From NCBI GenBank assembly GCA_003344405.1, contig NOWV01000157.1, positions 117,417-181,416 of the forward strand: 64,000 nt of DNA, written 5' to 3'. The stretch's first letter is position 1. Every line of letters begins with the position of its first letter. This DNA is from Trichoplax sp. H2. Taxonomy: Eukaryota; Placozoa; Uniplacotomia; Trichoplacea. The notes under the pieces were generated by a model. That model was given only the letters and a program-made list of their open reading frames with translations. It ran no database searches and had not been told where the DNA came from. Below, in pieces: positions 25,101 to 39,100 of this stretch. Both the position numbers and the translations under genes were made by a program.

Positions 25101-27165
25101 TCGTTCCTGTAATAACTAGTAAAGATACAATTTTTCGGTTTGATATGGTTATCTTTCAAAAGACAAGATAATCATAACTGATATAGATAGGCCAAAAAGA
25201 TGAGATTGCGGCCTGCTATCCAATATTGTTTGTCACTAAATTTTAAAGGATGAAATATTCACCGATATACTGCAAGTTATGTAAAAATTGCTAGAAACTC
25301 CTTTTCCATGCCCAGATACAACTATCCAGTAAAGACTATTCTCCATAGAGCGAATAAGAAATATTAATAATTGGAAGTACCGAGACAAGAACTATAATTA
25401 TTTCTGTTCAATAATTCGCAGGACTACTTTTTCAACCTCAATAGTAAATTCCTGTTGATCATTATTTGGCTAATATTAATCAAGGTTCTTCAAGTCTTCT
25501 CCAATTCTCGAATTCTAAAGCACGTGGAGTATAGTTTAAATTATTGCCACCTGCCATTCTTGTAACTATACTGGCGATTGTTTAACAAACGGTCAATAAT
25601 CTACAGACAACAATGAAAGCATAAGATCAATAAGCCGATAGAATTACAGTATTGAAGTAGTAATACGGATGAACAAATAAGAATCGATGAAATATTATTT
25701 ATTAATTCTACTGTCATAATTCTAAGCCAGACATTAATTTTAATTGGTATTATCAGAAAGGATGTACTGTCACAATTCTATTAAATTTCCAACTGTAGTC
25801 AAGTCAAAAAGTTGCTAATATAATATTTGCTAACTTTTAGTTTCGCTTACTGATAGTATCACGGTCTGCCTCGATAATACCAGACAGATTTTTAACGGTA
25901 TAAGAGTAAAATATCTGTAAGGGCTGCGAAAGCGCGATAATAGAAAGATATTAGATAGAAATCAGCTGAAACGAACCGAAAACGAAGGACGAGACGAAGG
26001 GATAGACTATAAAATAGAAGATATTGAGCAATATCTACAATAAAATAGTCTTGCTTGAAGTAAATTTATCTTATTAGAGGATTTCCAATCAAAATATTAT
26101 TCTCATAATGACTAAGTATAATGGATACTGTAGCTTTGATTCCGAAAAGAAGAGGTTATAATGCTAAAATACTTTATTGGAAACATAACATGATGACGAA
26201 CAGAAAATCGCTATCTGGAAACTTTGCAGACTAGACTAATAAGATGGGCTTCACAGTACTAAGAATTTCCGCAAGATCTTATCGCTATTTGACTAAATAG
26301 ATCGAATTAGAAAATCGGTAATTATATCGAAGTATGATATAGAAGCAATTCTATATCCAGCTAAAATAGATAAAGGCGTACCTGCATAAAAGGCAAGAAC
26401 AGTTTGTCGTACGAATAATCAGTACTAGTATACTGATATTAATATCAGTATTCACATCTGATTGTGCTGTGGTTTTACCATAGAAATTAATAAAAAACAA
26501 TGCGAGACAAATTATCGTTAGAGAATAAAATTATCATGACCGTAGTGAAAATTTGAGTTTTGTTCGGTGCCTTCAAAAATAGCTGTCATAAACAACTTAA
26601 AGTACTAATGCTTTTTAGTTGAAATTTAAAGTATTAGAAAACATATTAGGATCAATCGGTCTATTCAAGTTTTCAACTATATTTTCGGTAAGAAAACTGA
26701 CTATCTAATATTTTCAGCTGAATTTTATTGTGCAGGATGGGCATTATCGTTTGGTAAGGCGTAATTTGATAATATGTTCGAAATAAAAGTAGGCAGATAC
26801 ACGAGTACCTAATGTAAAGATGGTAATAATCTTTGCAGTAAGTACAAAATTTATTCATTCCAATCGATATACACTCCAATAAATTGAGAATTAGCTAATA
26901 CATTGAAGGGTTATAAATTTTTAATTTATCTAAATGTAACATTGATAAATGTCATCTAGTTACTGGGTACAGGGATAGAAAAATTTTAGCATGCTTCTTT
27001 CTTCTAAATGTCGTCCTTATTACTTAGAAAACTTATTAATTATAACGACTACACTACATAGTAATATCTAACTTCCATTAACTGTAAATAAATCATCCAT
27101 TTTATGCTTATGTGCACTAATTATAATTGGTCTCTTTTATCTTCAGCTCTTACCTAGTAATATCC
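22182..27165. other. 5 kb AT-rich spacer, nothing recognised
   Basis: No coding-like ORF longer than about 70 codons, no exon chain, no tandem array seen. The only ORF (26673-26879 minus) is low-complexity and hydrophobic. Confidence 0.5.
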
Positions 27166-28233
27166 TTAAGTTGATAATTGATAGGAGTGATGACGAAATC
27201 GTTTACAGCATTGGTTGGAAAGATTACTTAAAGACATTTTAATCGCAATTTTAATATCAGCAGTATAGAAAGCGAATAAGATTGGATTAACAGCAGGATA
27301 AGAAAAGGCGACGAATCGTAATAAATGAATAATATTCAGTTCAGTAGTGGTATATATTAAACCAGGGCGAACATTTAGTATCATAAAGGTAATGGCAAAA
27401 GGTAAATAACATATTAAGAATAAAGTCACTAAGATAATAATTTGTCTAGCGGCTTTAATATTGTGCCTATTGAGCGATAATTGATGACCATGGCCGTCAT
27501 TTTCGCCTTGCATACGTCGTGCATGAACATTAACGATATAAAAGATACGAGCATAGCATGGTAGAAAGGATGCTAATGGCAAAATTAATAAACATGTAAA
27601 AATGATTGTTAAGTAAACCTGTTGTGATACACGTGCATCTTCATTTTCAGCGATAATATATACCGCACATCTTGAGCTGTTATATTGAACAAATGTCATT
27701 AAAGGTAATGCTGCTATCGCCGCAGTCAACAGCCATAGACAAATCAAGATACATACACTCACTTTGTGAGATAAAAAATATAAATTACGAAATGGAAATT
27801 CAATAGATAGGTAGCGATTTAATGTTAAGATACAAATATGAAAATTTAAATTGACAAGAAATGATGATCCTAAATAGGGCATAATTGAGCATGGAAATGG
27901 ATATTGCATCATGTGATTATTACCAGCCTTAATATGGCGAGGTAAAACGTAGAAAATAGAGGATAATAAACTGCCAATAAACATACTAATCATGTAAGGT
28001 GCATGTGGAGTTTGGCGTAATTTTCGATACCAGCCTATGATTAATAGTATACCTAAATTGGTCAAGATGGTAGTTCCACCAGTAATACACCACATTACTT
28101 CGATTAATGTCGATTGGATTACTATGAGGGAATCATTATCAGCATGATTAGATAGTGGCTTTTCAGGTGTATCTTGATGCATAGTCATGTTGGTGATCAT
28201 TGTAGCAGAATGATAACTATGATTAAGATTCAT
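27166..28233 (-). CDS. Rhodopsin-class (class A) G-protein-coupled receptor, 355 aa, intronless
   Basis: Seven hydrophobic segments: TM1 about 45-68, TM2 79-97, TM3 115-140, TM4 157-182, TM5 204-234, TM6 261-287, TM7 300-324. The N-terminus has N-glycosylation sites and no signal peptide. Class A landmarks are Asn59 in TM1, the Cys115-Cys189 disulphide pair, NRY at 139-141 in place of DRY, Pro220 in TM5, CYLP at 275-278 in place of CWxP, and NPILF at 316-320 in place of NPxxY. The TM2 acidic residue (D2.50), the usual sodium site, seems replaced by serine. Cys342-Cys343 could be palmitoylated. Ligand unknown; the receptor acts at the plasma membrane. Single-exon class A receptors are common in placozoans and cnidarians and often sit in lineage-specific families. 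Confidence 0.93.
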   Translation of the reverse strand: MNLNHSYHSATMITNMTMHQDTPEKPLSNHADNDSLIVIQSTLIEVMWCITGGTTILTNLGILLIIGWYRKLRQTPHAPYMISMFIGSLLSSIFYVLPRHIKAGNNHMMQYPFPCSIMPYLGSSFLVNLNFHICILTLNRYLSIEFPFRNLYFLSHKVSVCILICLWLLTAAIAALPLMTFVQYNSSRCAVYIIAENEDARVSQQVYLTIIFTCLLILPLASFLPCYARIFYIVNVHARRMQGENDGHGHQLSLNRHNIKAARQIIILVTLFLICYLPFAITFMILNVRPGLIYTTTELNIIHLLRFVAFSYPAVNPILFAFYTADIKIAIKMSLSNLSNQCCKRFRHHSYQLST

Positions 28234-31200
28234 TTCTCTTCTTCTTTTTTCTCCTATTACGAGATTCCTTACTTTGATAGATTTAGAAAATTATTAAGTC
28301 AAATTTTTTATTTTATGATATGAAAAGTTATCACCAAAAGATAATTGAAAGGAATGACGATTTCGTCAACTGAGGCAATAGTATCTGTAATCTCATCTTA
28401 ATCATGGTTGACTATATCAATCATTAACAATAGCTAATATTATTTCCATCAATTTTGAATAGTTAATATTGACTAAACCGGTTAGAAAACCCTTTGAAAT
28501 TTTATTATTATCTATTGAAATAAGCTGATTGAAAGGTGATAGACATATATTATCTTTATTTTCTATTTATTGTTCTACAATCTGCTAATTTTAATCTACT
28601 TGCAAACAACATACTTACTTGCTGCTATTGAAATTGAACAACAAATTTTTAAAGTTCATCAAAAAATTAAATTCTGCCATAATAAAGGTACGTAATAAAT
28701 ATTGTTCCTTTAGTAAGGCACGAATAAATATACGAAGCTGATCTACATAGATTAGGACACCATTAAAGATTCACCTTTGAATTGAATAAGAAATTGAATA
28801 TAATTGGTATTATGATGGTTTTAAGGGATTAGTTTATTAAACTTGATAGTAATGTAGCAGAAATAGAGACAGTTCGTTCCAAGTATATGCTTTTAAATTT
28901 ATTTTCACCCAAAAATGAGTAAGAGAAGATTCATACAATTGTAGATAGTTATATTTAATCATTGCAATAAATCAATAAGTAATGACTTACCATGACAAGA
29001 ATGATTAATTATTATTTATGAACTATAATGAGCTACTTTTTGCATAACTATGCAATAATATTGGATGTTTTCATTAACGACAGTACTAAATTCAGCAAGA
29101 TAAAGTATTTTTAATGAGATTCCATTCATTTGAAACTCGGCAGAAATTATTACTTTTTAGATAGAATTATCCCTTAGAAAAACGACCTTTTTCCATATCT
29201 AAAATTAATTTTATACATTGAAATCATAGTCTAGTATACTGTAAAAGTATTTAATATATGAATAAGTTGACAAAATATAAATCTATTATTCCAATTTCGG
29301 TCATAAATAGAATGACAATAGCTGTTGTTGATGCTGACCTTTGGAACTTATACAATCAATTTAATAAACGTTAACCGATTGGAAAATGGTAAACTGCGAG
29401 AAAGAAAAGAAATAAGTTTCACAGTCTCACTTAATTTATCTTATACTTTAGCAAATTTTGATATTGGCTAATAGAGAATATTTGAAATATTCATCTGCCA
29501 TTTTCATCTATAAGTTTGTTTATCATAATATTTATTCTCTGCTCAGATTATTGTTTGAAGCTATTAGGCGAATTGTACCTCCAGCAATATAGTTGTATGA
29601 AAATAATTTTTAATCTTGTATGATATACCGTAATATACATATACTCGTACATATATACAGATTCTATACAGATGGTAGCTGATTGAAATTCCTATTATAA
29701 ATGAGGATGTTGTATTGCGTAAATTCCTTTGTTAAAGAGTGATTTGGAATTTATTGTGTAATATCATAAGATTTGGTATTTCCTCTGGCAAATTTATGAC
29801 GCAAATCCACAGCGGTATTTAGGTTGATTTCTAAGTTCTATGTAATAGACAAATACCATAACAACGGATAATTTTGCAATTCTTTTGTATTTCTTATAAC
29901 GGTATTAGATTAGCCGCAAGACGTGAAAATCCCATAAGCGCTGACATATCTGCTTAGTTTTTACAGTCAACGAGAATAATACTATAAATTTAGATTAGCA
30001 ATTAAAGTGAATTGTCATTATAACAGCTTTCCGGAGATAGCATGAAATACCGAAATAACTTGATGAAAAAATATTTTTTATTTATGAAATACTCTAGGCT
30101 ATGAGTACGAAAGGTTATACTTTAATGAAAGCTTCAATATTTATTCCAAATACTAAGGGATGTAGTAGTTTGCTACAATAAAATTTAGTACCGATATAAT
30201 ATTGCATTACTCAAGTTATTATCCTATTGCCTACAGGAAGTCGTTTTTAAGCTTTGCCTGAAAATCTAGAGGATTTGAACTTCCTACAATTTAGACCTTA
30301 ATCACTATTTCAATATCTTATCTACTGTTAGTATCGTAGCATTATTCCTTTCATCTAGGAAAGAAATTAAAATTTAATGTTATCTTCGAGTATAGGTTTC
30401 AATATTAATTATCGTCAATTATCGTGTTAATGATAAATATTGAGGATATTACCTGCGAAATCATATTCTGTACTGTTACTACTATATCAATGATAGAAAA
30501 TAGAGTATAGTTTATTACCTTTCGTATATTGTTTTATTTGATTGCAAACCTTTATTAAAAATAGAACTTTTAAATTCTTTGGTAGAAAGGCAATTGCTTA
30601 CATGGGCTTACTTTTTATTATAGTCAGGCAGCCTTTCCTGGCTAATTTCTCTGATATCCTGATTAGAGATATCGATATTGTATCATAAGGATATTGCATG
30701 AAATTACAAGAACTACTAAATCATTGATGGCTTATCATATCTTTAATGGACTTAATAGAGATCTGATTTTAATGAAAGTAAATTATATAGAATTATTAAT
30801 GATAACAGTTATGATTGGAATTGTTACAAGATTTAATTAGAGCATAATCAGTAAGCGCATGGAAGACCTTTCCAATTATATTCTGATATGTACCAATAAA
30901 ATATTAAATTCTTGGTGGCTTCAGAGAGAATGATAAATGTGAATACATAAAAATGCGATTTATAATCTTAACTCAAGCTATTTTTGCGTGTACGAGTATT
31001 AATGAGATTGCGTGATTCGCGAATTATTCTTGATTGTTTTCAAATTATTTTATCTAAAATACTATCAAAAATCGTTATGATTCAAGTAAGCTTTAATAAT
31101 AGCTAGCTAATCTATGATATATCCGCTATTGGTAGCTTATACTATACATAACAAATAGTAAATTGAGTTAACTATATGTACTTTAACCTACAATGTGATA

Positions 31201-34200
31201 ACCGTAGCTAATGCGACATGCTTGAAAATGAAAATTTTTTCAGGGCGTATTTCCTAATTCGATAATCGTTTTCTTTTAATCGTAGCTGAATGTCGTTAAT
31301 GGGCAAGAAAATTGTCCTTAAAAACTAAAGTATATATTCTAGAAGCAGCTAAATATTATTAAGAATCTAAGATATTACATAGTTACATTACTAAGAAGAG
31401 TTAAAAGTAAAGGATTGTATATCGAATTACTAAAGACATCAATTACTTATAAATTCAGAAATCACTGATTCATCATTCTTGTGAGATTAAAATTTGATTG
31501 ATACATCGTACAATGTTTTGTTTATAACCATATTTAGAGTTTTTTGGGGTGGTTGGCAAAGATCATGGTTCTCAGAACTTAGGAAAGGTTCGATTACTGT
31601 AAGTAAATACTTTATTCTAGGCTTCAATTGAAATTTATAAATATATTAATGTAAAATTTAAAATTTAACGAATATTTTGCAGCTCTGGTACGATAACTAA
31701 GCAGAATACCTATCCTAATTACCTGCGCAACTACTGTCGTATGATCTACTGTATGCCTACTCATCCATACTCGTTTAATGACTATTATCTAAGTCAGTAA
31801 CTTATCACGATATATCACACGATTGTACGCTTACTGTACTGCACTATATATGTGGCTATTAGATGTAACTGGCGCAGTTGTTGCGTCTCTACGTTGGCTC
31901 TATTCTAAAGCTGATCTCTGCTAGTTAGGCATATCTATTTGTTTAATAAAGATCCTTTCTTTATCTCTATAATCCTTTTCCATCTATCTGAGTTATTATT
32001 ACAACTACTATAAAAATATTTTAAATAATATTGTTGAATAAATGTTACTGTATTAAATTGCAATATAGTGTTTTCTCTCGCTTATTTTAGTATTAATGTG
32101 CAAGATTTACTTTAGGTTATCAGAATAGTTATTCTTCTATGGTATTACTTAACGTTAACAGCTTACTTTTGAGAGAATCGATATCCGTCATTATTCTACA
32201 AACTACAGTTTGGAATTATAGTCATTATGTATGTACTCATGGTTTGTAACATCTAAAGCATAAAGTGGACAGCTTTAGTGGCGATATTGGTTCAATATGA
32301 AGGAAGTTGATGATAAAGGTGCGAATAAATATCAACCCATTTGATTTCGTTACGGAAACGAGTGGCAGATGAATTAATTATATGCTTGTTTATCTAGTAC
32401 ATTTATAGTCAATCCGTATAGCCACAGGGTGTTTTGTTGAAATTGAGCAAGTTCTAAGTTGGATTTAATTTTAATCAGGTTTCGATGTATTGTTAATTGT
32501 GTATTTGTGGTAAGGAGAATAATCTTTCTGTCGCCTTTATTTCCAGACTTTGGGAGATCATTTGAAATGCAAATACTGTATCATTGTCACCACGGATACT
32601 GATAAATCAAACTATTCCTATTAATATTAATGTGTATCTGTTGTATGTCATGAAATATTTATAGACATTCTAAACTTTCTATTATCGATGGTTCTTTTGT
32701 AACATGAGCGGATTTCCTTTATATTTTGACCTTAGAAAAATGGAATGCTTAACATTTCATATTTATGCTCTTTGCATGCTATTGGTTGATAATGAGTAAA
32801 TGAAGACCTGATGTGACACCAATTACAGTATTTAGTATATGATTGCTATTTTTGATTCATATACTATATATATATATCTATACACGAATATTCATCAAAT
32901 TGCTGTCGGCAAAAATGGACCGGATGCTTAACTGGTATTTTTATTTTTCACTGCATCCGCGATCTGATAGCAAGGATGACTCTGAAAGTAAAGTATGAAG
33001 TGTTTATTGACCTACTTTAAATCCATGCATTGTTATCTTTTAATTAAGCAAGAGTACTTTAGCTCAAGCTCGCATTTAGTTAATCAACCCGATCAGCATG
33101 ACAACTGTGATAAGGTGTTCCGTAATTTATTTTATACGATTATTGGATAGAATATCGTAAATTTTAATTGGTGCAGGTAGACCTTTTGAAGAGTGTCATG
33201 GATTTTTGCGTAGTCCGTAAGGAGTTGTTCGTATTTTAGCATACGTTTTGAGTTGAAGAACTTAATGCATTCCCCTTGAATCATTATCCCGCAATATACC
33301 TTAGATTATGATTCTACGGAACATTACCGGTGATTTTCACCTCCATCATATTAAATCAAGTATGTAAATAGCCATAATAAGGACTTGCATCATGCACTAA
33401 GGGATATATTAGGACAATCAAGGAGCAATTGTCATTTGTCGTGCAGTATTATTTGGCTGAAAGTATTACTGAATCGTTGCGAGTAGATTAACAACGCACA
33501 CAAATGCTTATCCCAGGACAGACACATTCTGTCGAACACCTTGACTTGCTGTCGGCTTTGCACCACTTTTGGCTATATCGAATGCGATAGTATGATCAAG
33601 CCTATAGGTCATCGAAATAGGACTTTTCAGATGTAATTACTGTAGATGAACATTCCTTAAGTTTATCCAGTTCGTGATTTAACTTGGGGACGTTATTATT
33701 CTATCACGTATTCCTAATATTTATTTACAGTACAGCATACACTCTTTGATAAGATTGTCATGAATTTGGTGTAAGACTTTACCCATAAGAATCGAGGGCT
33801 AGTGTTTCTGGGTAAATCAGCCAGTATTTTTGTCATAGAGTTGATTGGATCAAAAACGATGTCATCAGGAGATATTGAATGAAGTCATCTGGACAAAATT
33901 TTAATTGGATATTGCAGGTGCATCGAATTAAATCCCTTCCATTTTCTGGATACTAAAAGCTGTTCAAATTGAGAATTGTTGCATTACCCTACTGTAATAT
34001 GCGAGTGTACGTAGCTGTTTCAGATTGACAGACTAAGGCTGTCATGTTTTCATCTAACCTTGTTCAAATAAAATCAAGAAAAGGTGCAGTAAAAGCTGTA
34101 GCGAAGTCGGTGTTTTCGTTCTTCAAATTTAATCTGAGCCGAAAATGGGCAATACATCGAATGTAATTAATTTAAATCTTAACAGAGAATAAATTAAACT

Positions 34201-35366
34201 ATGTATGGAGTTCTTCTACAGATTTGAAATGTGCGATACGAGCTATTAATGCCTCGTAGATGCTTATTTAGAATGACTGAAAATTGTTGTAAAATTAAAA
34301 ATTTTTTTCCTGTACTGTCCACTTACAGTAATTTATCAAGTATTGAATTTGAAATTTATTTTCCACACTATTTATTCAAAATTGCCCATGGATTTCTATC
34401 GTATTGAAATGGAACCTGTGCATTAAAGGCAACGAATATCAGAATTTCTACCTGGAATGTCTTGTATCGAAGCGATTGAATTGGAAGATTATTTTAATGC
34501 ATTGATAGATAATTAATGAGTAGCACAGCGGCTCCTCCTGCAATGTACTACAGCTTGATAATCATAATCATAACAGGTACTAAGCAATCCGTTAATCGAC
34601 CCAAGGTTTATCCATGCACTTTAAAACTGATTTCCCTTGAGAGGATGCAGACGAAAGCAACAACTCCCTTAGGTCGAATAATGGACAGGGAGGCGCCATC
34701 CGTCTGTCTGAAAATGACTCATGCTCCCCGCGTACTGAGTGTACAGTGTACAGAGTGCAGTACAGTACACTACATTACAATACAATGTACTGTGACGGAG
34801 GACGTCACCGAGTGTAAAAGCACGTTACGTCTACAGTACAGTAAAAAAACGCCACAGTTTATTCCAAACTTTCCACTTTCATTGCGAATATTAGTCCATT
34901 GGCATACCTTTTATCGATATCAATGCTATATTCAGAACAAGCATTCTATTTTCAATCGATTGGTATACAACTCGTGTCGTAAAATGAAAACTTGGCGTTT
35001 TGGTCTAGTTTGAAACGTCGGGAAAGGATGATCAGACCCCTGGTCTGCCCCAGCACTGTACCGTGTACAGTATGGCGTACTGTACACTGTGAACTGTAAG
35101 ACCGTACCGCGTTGATCACGTGTCCTCTCCAGGCTTGCGTCATACAAAAAATGAAAACGCTGCAGCCAGTATAGACTTGCCGACTGGATGGCGTACTGAA
35201 GGTTGATGACTTAGAGGGCAGGCAACCAAAGCTAAAAATCTTCTCTTCTTTTACGTCACTTATATCAAACAAGAAACATCTGCTCCAAGCAGCAATCTGT
35301 TATTGAAGTAATCCCGACTGTTCCATCCATTCCGTTTGGCTTGTATTCTCCAATTAGACAATTGAT
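28234..35366. other. 7 kb gene-poor spacer
   Basis: AT-rich, no exon chain recognised. GTAC palindromic clusters appear at about 34740-34790 and 35055-35100. The ORFs at 34516-35013 (plus) and 34932-35272 (minus) overlap each other over these clusters and look like composition artefacts. Confidence 0.5.
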
Positions 35367-35452
35367 ATGAGCAATTGGGTAGCGCCAACAACACATCATA
35401 ATCGATCTTTACCAACGTTCAATCAAGGGATGGAGTACGAACTTGATCCAAG
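35367..35452 (+). CDS. Possible orphan first exon
   Basis: ATG at 35367 opens 28 codons (MSNWVAPTTHHNRSLP...YELDPR) and ends at a donor AG|gtaata in phase 2. The segment looks like an acidic/polar N-terminus. It does not continue into the PICK1 frame, and no matching phase-2 acceptor exon was found before 36135. It may be an alternative 5' exon, a nested gene, or chance. Confidence 0.25.
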
Positions 35453-36134
35453 GTAATAAGAGTCCAACCAATTTAATCATCATCATGAACTTTCCTTACT
35501 ATCCTTTCATCCATACTCAACTTGGTTATTCAACTTGGTCAATCCATGGATGACCAACTCATTCCTTATTCTTTCTTTTATGTTCCTTTTTTTATCTCTT
35601 ATTTTATTCCTCAATTTGAGATCATTTCAAAAGAGAGATTTTCTCTTGATCGCAATCATACTAGTTGTCTTGTAAGGATTTTGTAACTGTTCTCGTTGGC
35701 CAGTTGATTGCATTGCCTATCAACCCCAATGGAAAGGATACAACATGCCTAGGCTACATCATCAATTCAAAGAATATTCTACTAGTACAGGAGTGGATGA
35801 ACAGTAGAAATAATTGTATAAAAAAACGTCTTGTCAGATAGCCTAGCCTATTTTTCAATAGCATCGTTTTCTTGCAGTATAAAATAAACGTGTATATCGA
35901 TAGTAAGAAAAGGCCATGCTAGTCATCATACGCTTCCAATCGATACGACAGTCTAGACTAATTCCATGAGGGTAATAAAATGATTGCTGATGACAAATGA
36001 GTCAGAGGAAAGACAATCGCCGTGACTACTACTTCCATCCAATTCTTGCAGTTCTGTTCACTTTGATTCTTCCATTTTGCTATCTTATCGTCTAATCTAT
36101 TGTTTTCCTGATGTTGATTTTTTAACGATCATCC

Positions 36135-39100
36135 ATGGCGGATGATGGTAACAGAAATGTCGGCATTCCTGGCAGTGTCAAATTAACCAAGGATGCCAAA
36201 AATTTAATTGGTATCAGTATTGGAGGTGGTGCGCCGTTATGCCCTTGCTTATACGTTGTACAAGTCTTTGATAATACACCTGCTGCTAAAGATGCCACAT
36301 TAAGTGCCGGCGATGAAATTGTCGGAGTCAACAACATCTCGGTCAAAGGCAAAACTAAAGTAGAAGTAGCTAAAAATATTCAAGCAATCAAGGTAGGTTC
36401 CCCCCAAGAAAATAATATCCATACCGTATAGCAGTATATATCTTGGTTGTATTCTCTGGCGATAGAGGTAGAACAAGCATTGTTGAGATTTCTCGATGAA
36501 AGTAATAGTTGTAAAAATATACTTATAGTAGACCAGTATATCTTGGTTGTATTCTCTAGCCATAGAGGTAGAACAAGCATTGTTGAGATTACTCGATGAA
36601 AGTAATAATTGTAAAAATTTACTTATAGTAGACCAGTATATCTTGGTTGTATTCTCTAGCGATAAAGGTAGAACAAGCATTGTTGAGATAACTTGATGAA
36701 GAAAACAGTTGTAAAAATATACTTATAGTAGACCAGTATATCTTGGTTGTATTCTCTAGCGATAGAGGTAGAACAAGCATTGTTGAGATAACTCGATGAA
36801 GAAAACAGTTGTAAAAATATACTTAATAGTAGTCCAGTATATCTTGGTTGTATTTCTCTAGCGATAGAGGTAGAACAATCATTGTTAAAAGAACTCGATG
36901 AAGAAAATGCTTGTTAAACAAACACGTTCCAATTTTTCACCCCTTACAGTATATTGATTCCATTCATATCAATTGTAATCGTCATAGTTATATAAAGTAT
37001 GCCGAGTATTCCTTTTAATCCAAAGGAAAAAATGAAAATGTTGAAAATTACCGTATGGATAGTTGCCTACATCTGGTAGTAAATGTCAATACTGTATGCA
37101 GAATACAATTTTACCGTCCAAGTGGATTATGTTAACGCATCCGGGTAGATTATGATTATTGCTGTATCAATCTTTTGCTATCTACTTACGCTAGTAAAAA
37201 CTCAATCTTCAAGTCAGAGCTTCTTGACGACTCCATAATTTTATCGAATAGCGATATACGAGTCCATTTCATTGATTAAATTAAACAAATGATATTACAT
37301 GGTATAACTACTGTGTAATAGTAGCATTGTAGCGTACAACGGCATTTGAAATTGGATACCGTAAATTGTTTAGCGAATAGACGAGATGAAAATGATACAA
37401 TTAGAAAAGGGGAAAACCTCTATCAACATTCTCTTAGTAGAATGATGAGAACGTGATGTAGCTTGTACTGTAAATGGTACAGTTTGCCTTGAATGATAAG
37501 GTTAAAATATGTACTTGAGGATGTCTTGAATCAGACTTCATTGTCAATTCAATTACTTCAATAGGGTGAAGTAACCATAAATTATGTTAAACTACAAGGC
37601 GATCCAAAGCAAGGAAAAACACTAGACATAGGTAAGGAAGAGAGTACTAGTTCAATTCATAATCGGTGGTAGTATTATAAACCGCCAATCTACTGAATAC
37701 AATAACTACAATAGTTGAAATTTGCTTAAACGATCATCCTTCTTGTAAGTTCTTTTCCAAAGTAAGCTTTATTATAGCTTTTTGCATGGCATGATGAGAC
37801 TATTCTATATTATTAATAAATAGGCTGTAGTTTTTAATAGTGCGATAAAGTTACCCAAATTCCTAACTTTAACTACCACAAAATTGAAAAGTTATAAACT
37901 ACTGTTCAAGTGTGAGAGACGTGTAATTTTTGCATTTATAATGAAATGGCAATTAACATGCTTCTTAGACCTCTACAGTTCTAATATGAATAGATGGACA
38001 TATGGTTACGTTACTATTTTACTGTACTGTATTAGCTTCTACACCATCGCACAATGGTCATGTGGCTGACAAGATGTACTATATCTTCTACGATAATGTA
38101 AACTACAAATCTTTTTTCCGATATTATTGATGAACCATGGTTGTTCTAACAAATACTTGAAGATTGATTTACCCATTAGTTCGGACACACGTTATTATGG
38201 GTCTTATCTAAAGTAAAATCATTTTTGAGCTATTTAGCATACTATAGTATCGACTGTGGCATGATATTAACTAGGTGTTTTGATTTTAGTGATATTACAT
38301 TGCTAAGATATCAGTTTGAAAGATCGTACACAGCGATTATAATTAGCATCTAATGGCTGCTGCTAAATATTACTTTTATCATAACAGGTAGTAATAATTC
38401 ATGTAAAAGCGCATCGTATAGATCGTATGCTCGATTGTCCCAAAATTAAGATATAATTAACATTTTTCAAGATTTCATAAAGCATGTCTATTCAATGTAT
38501 ATAAAATATGATTAACTAGATAATTTCTCTAGTAATTTTGGTTTAAATGACAATTTATGAATTGGATATGGTCCACGTATGCTGCATAAATGCACTTTTC
38601 TTTCATCATCATTTTTTGAACCTAATATTTTAAAATAACTTACACATGACGAAATATTGTTTTTGTGTAGTGTCATCGAATCACATGCAATACTAAATAA
38701 ATGTACACTTTTTTTACAGTCTTGAAAAAAGTCAAACATCGCATTGTAGAAAATATGAGTTCTTCCACTGCTGACTCTCTTGGCTTGAGCAGAGCTATCT
38801 TATGCAATGGTACGTATGATTTTAAACGGTTAAAAATCAATAAAGTCAATAGGATGTTGTATCGATCGTTTCACTAATGATAACTTGCGATTGTAGACAC
38901 CCTTGTCAAGCGTTTGGAAGAATTACAACAAAATTCTAGTATTTATTTAGGTGAGTTAGTCTTTCACATTCTATTGAAAGACAATTATCATGTTGAATCG
39001 CACTAATTCATAATCTGCCTTGATTATAGGCTTGATCGAGAGAGCTAGAGCAATGATGAAAAGTACAGCTAAGTTAATTGCTGCTCATAAAGGTAAAATA

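Noticed and set aside
31540-31600. tRNA-like B-box string (ggttcgatta)
   Set aside because: No matching A-box at proper spacing and no cloverleaf stems could be drawn.
34516-35272. Plus ORF of 165 codons and minus ORFs of 71 and 106 codons
   Set aside because: They overlap each other across GTAC clusters and show no coding character.
36300-36680. Minus-strand ORFs of 126 and 66 codons over PICK1 exon 1 and intron 1
   Set aside because: Read-through of the 101-base intronic array and antisense of the PDZ exon.
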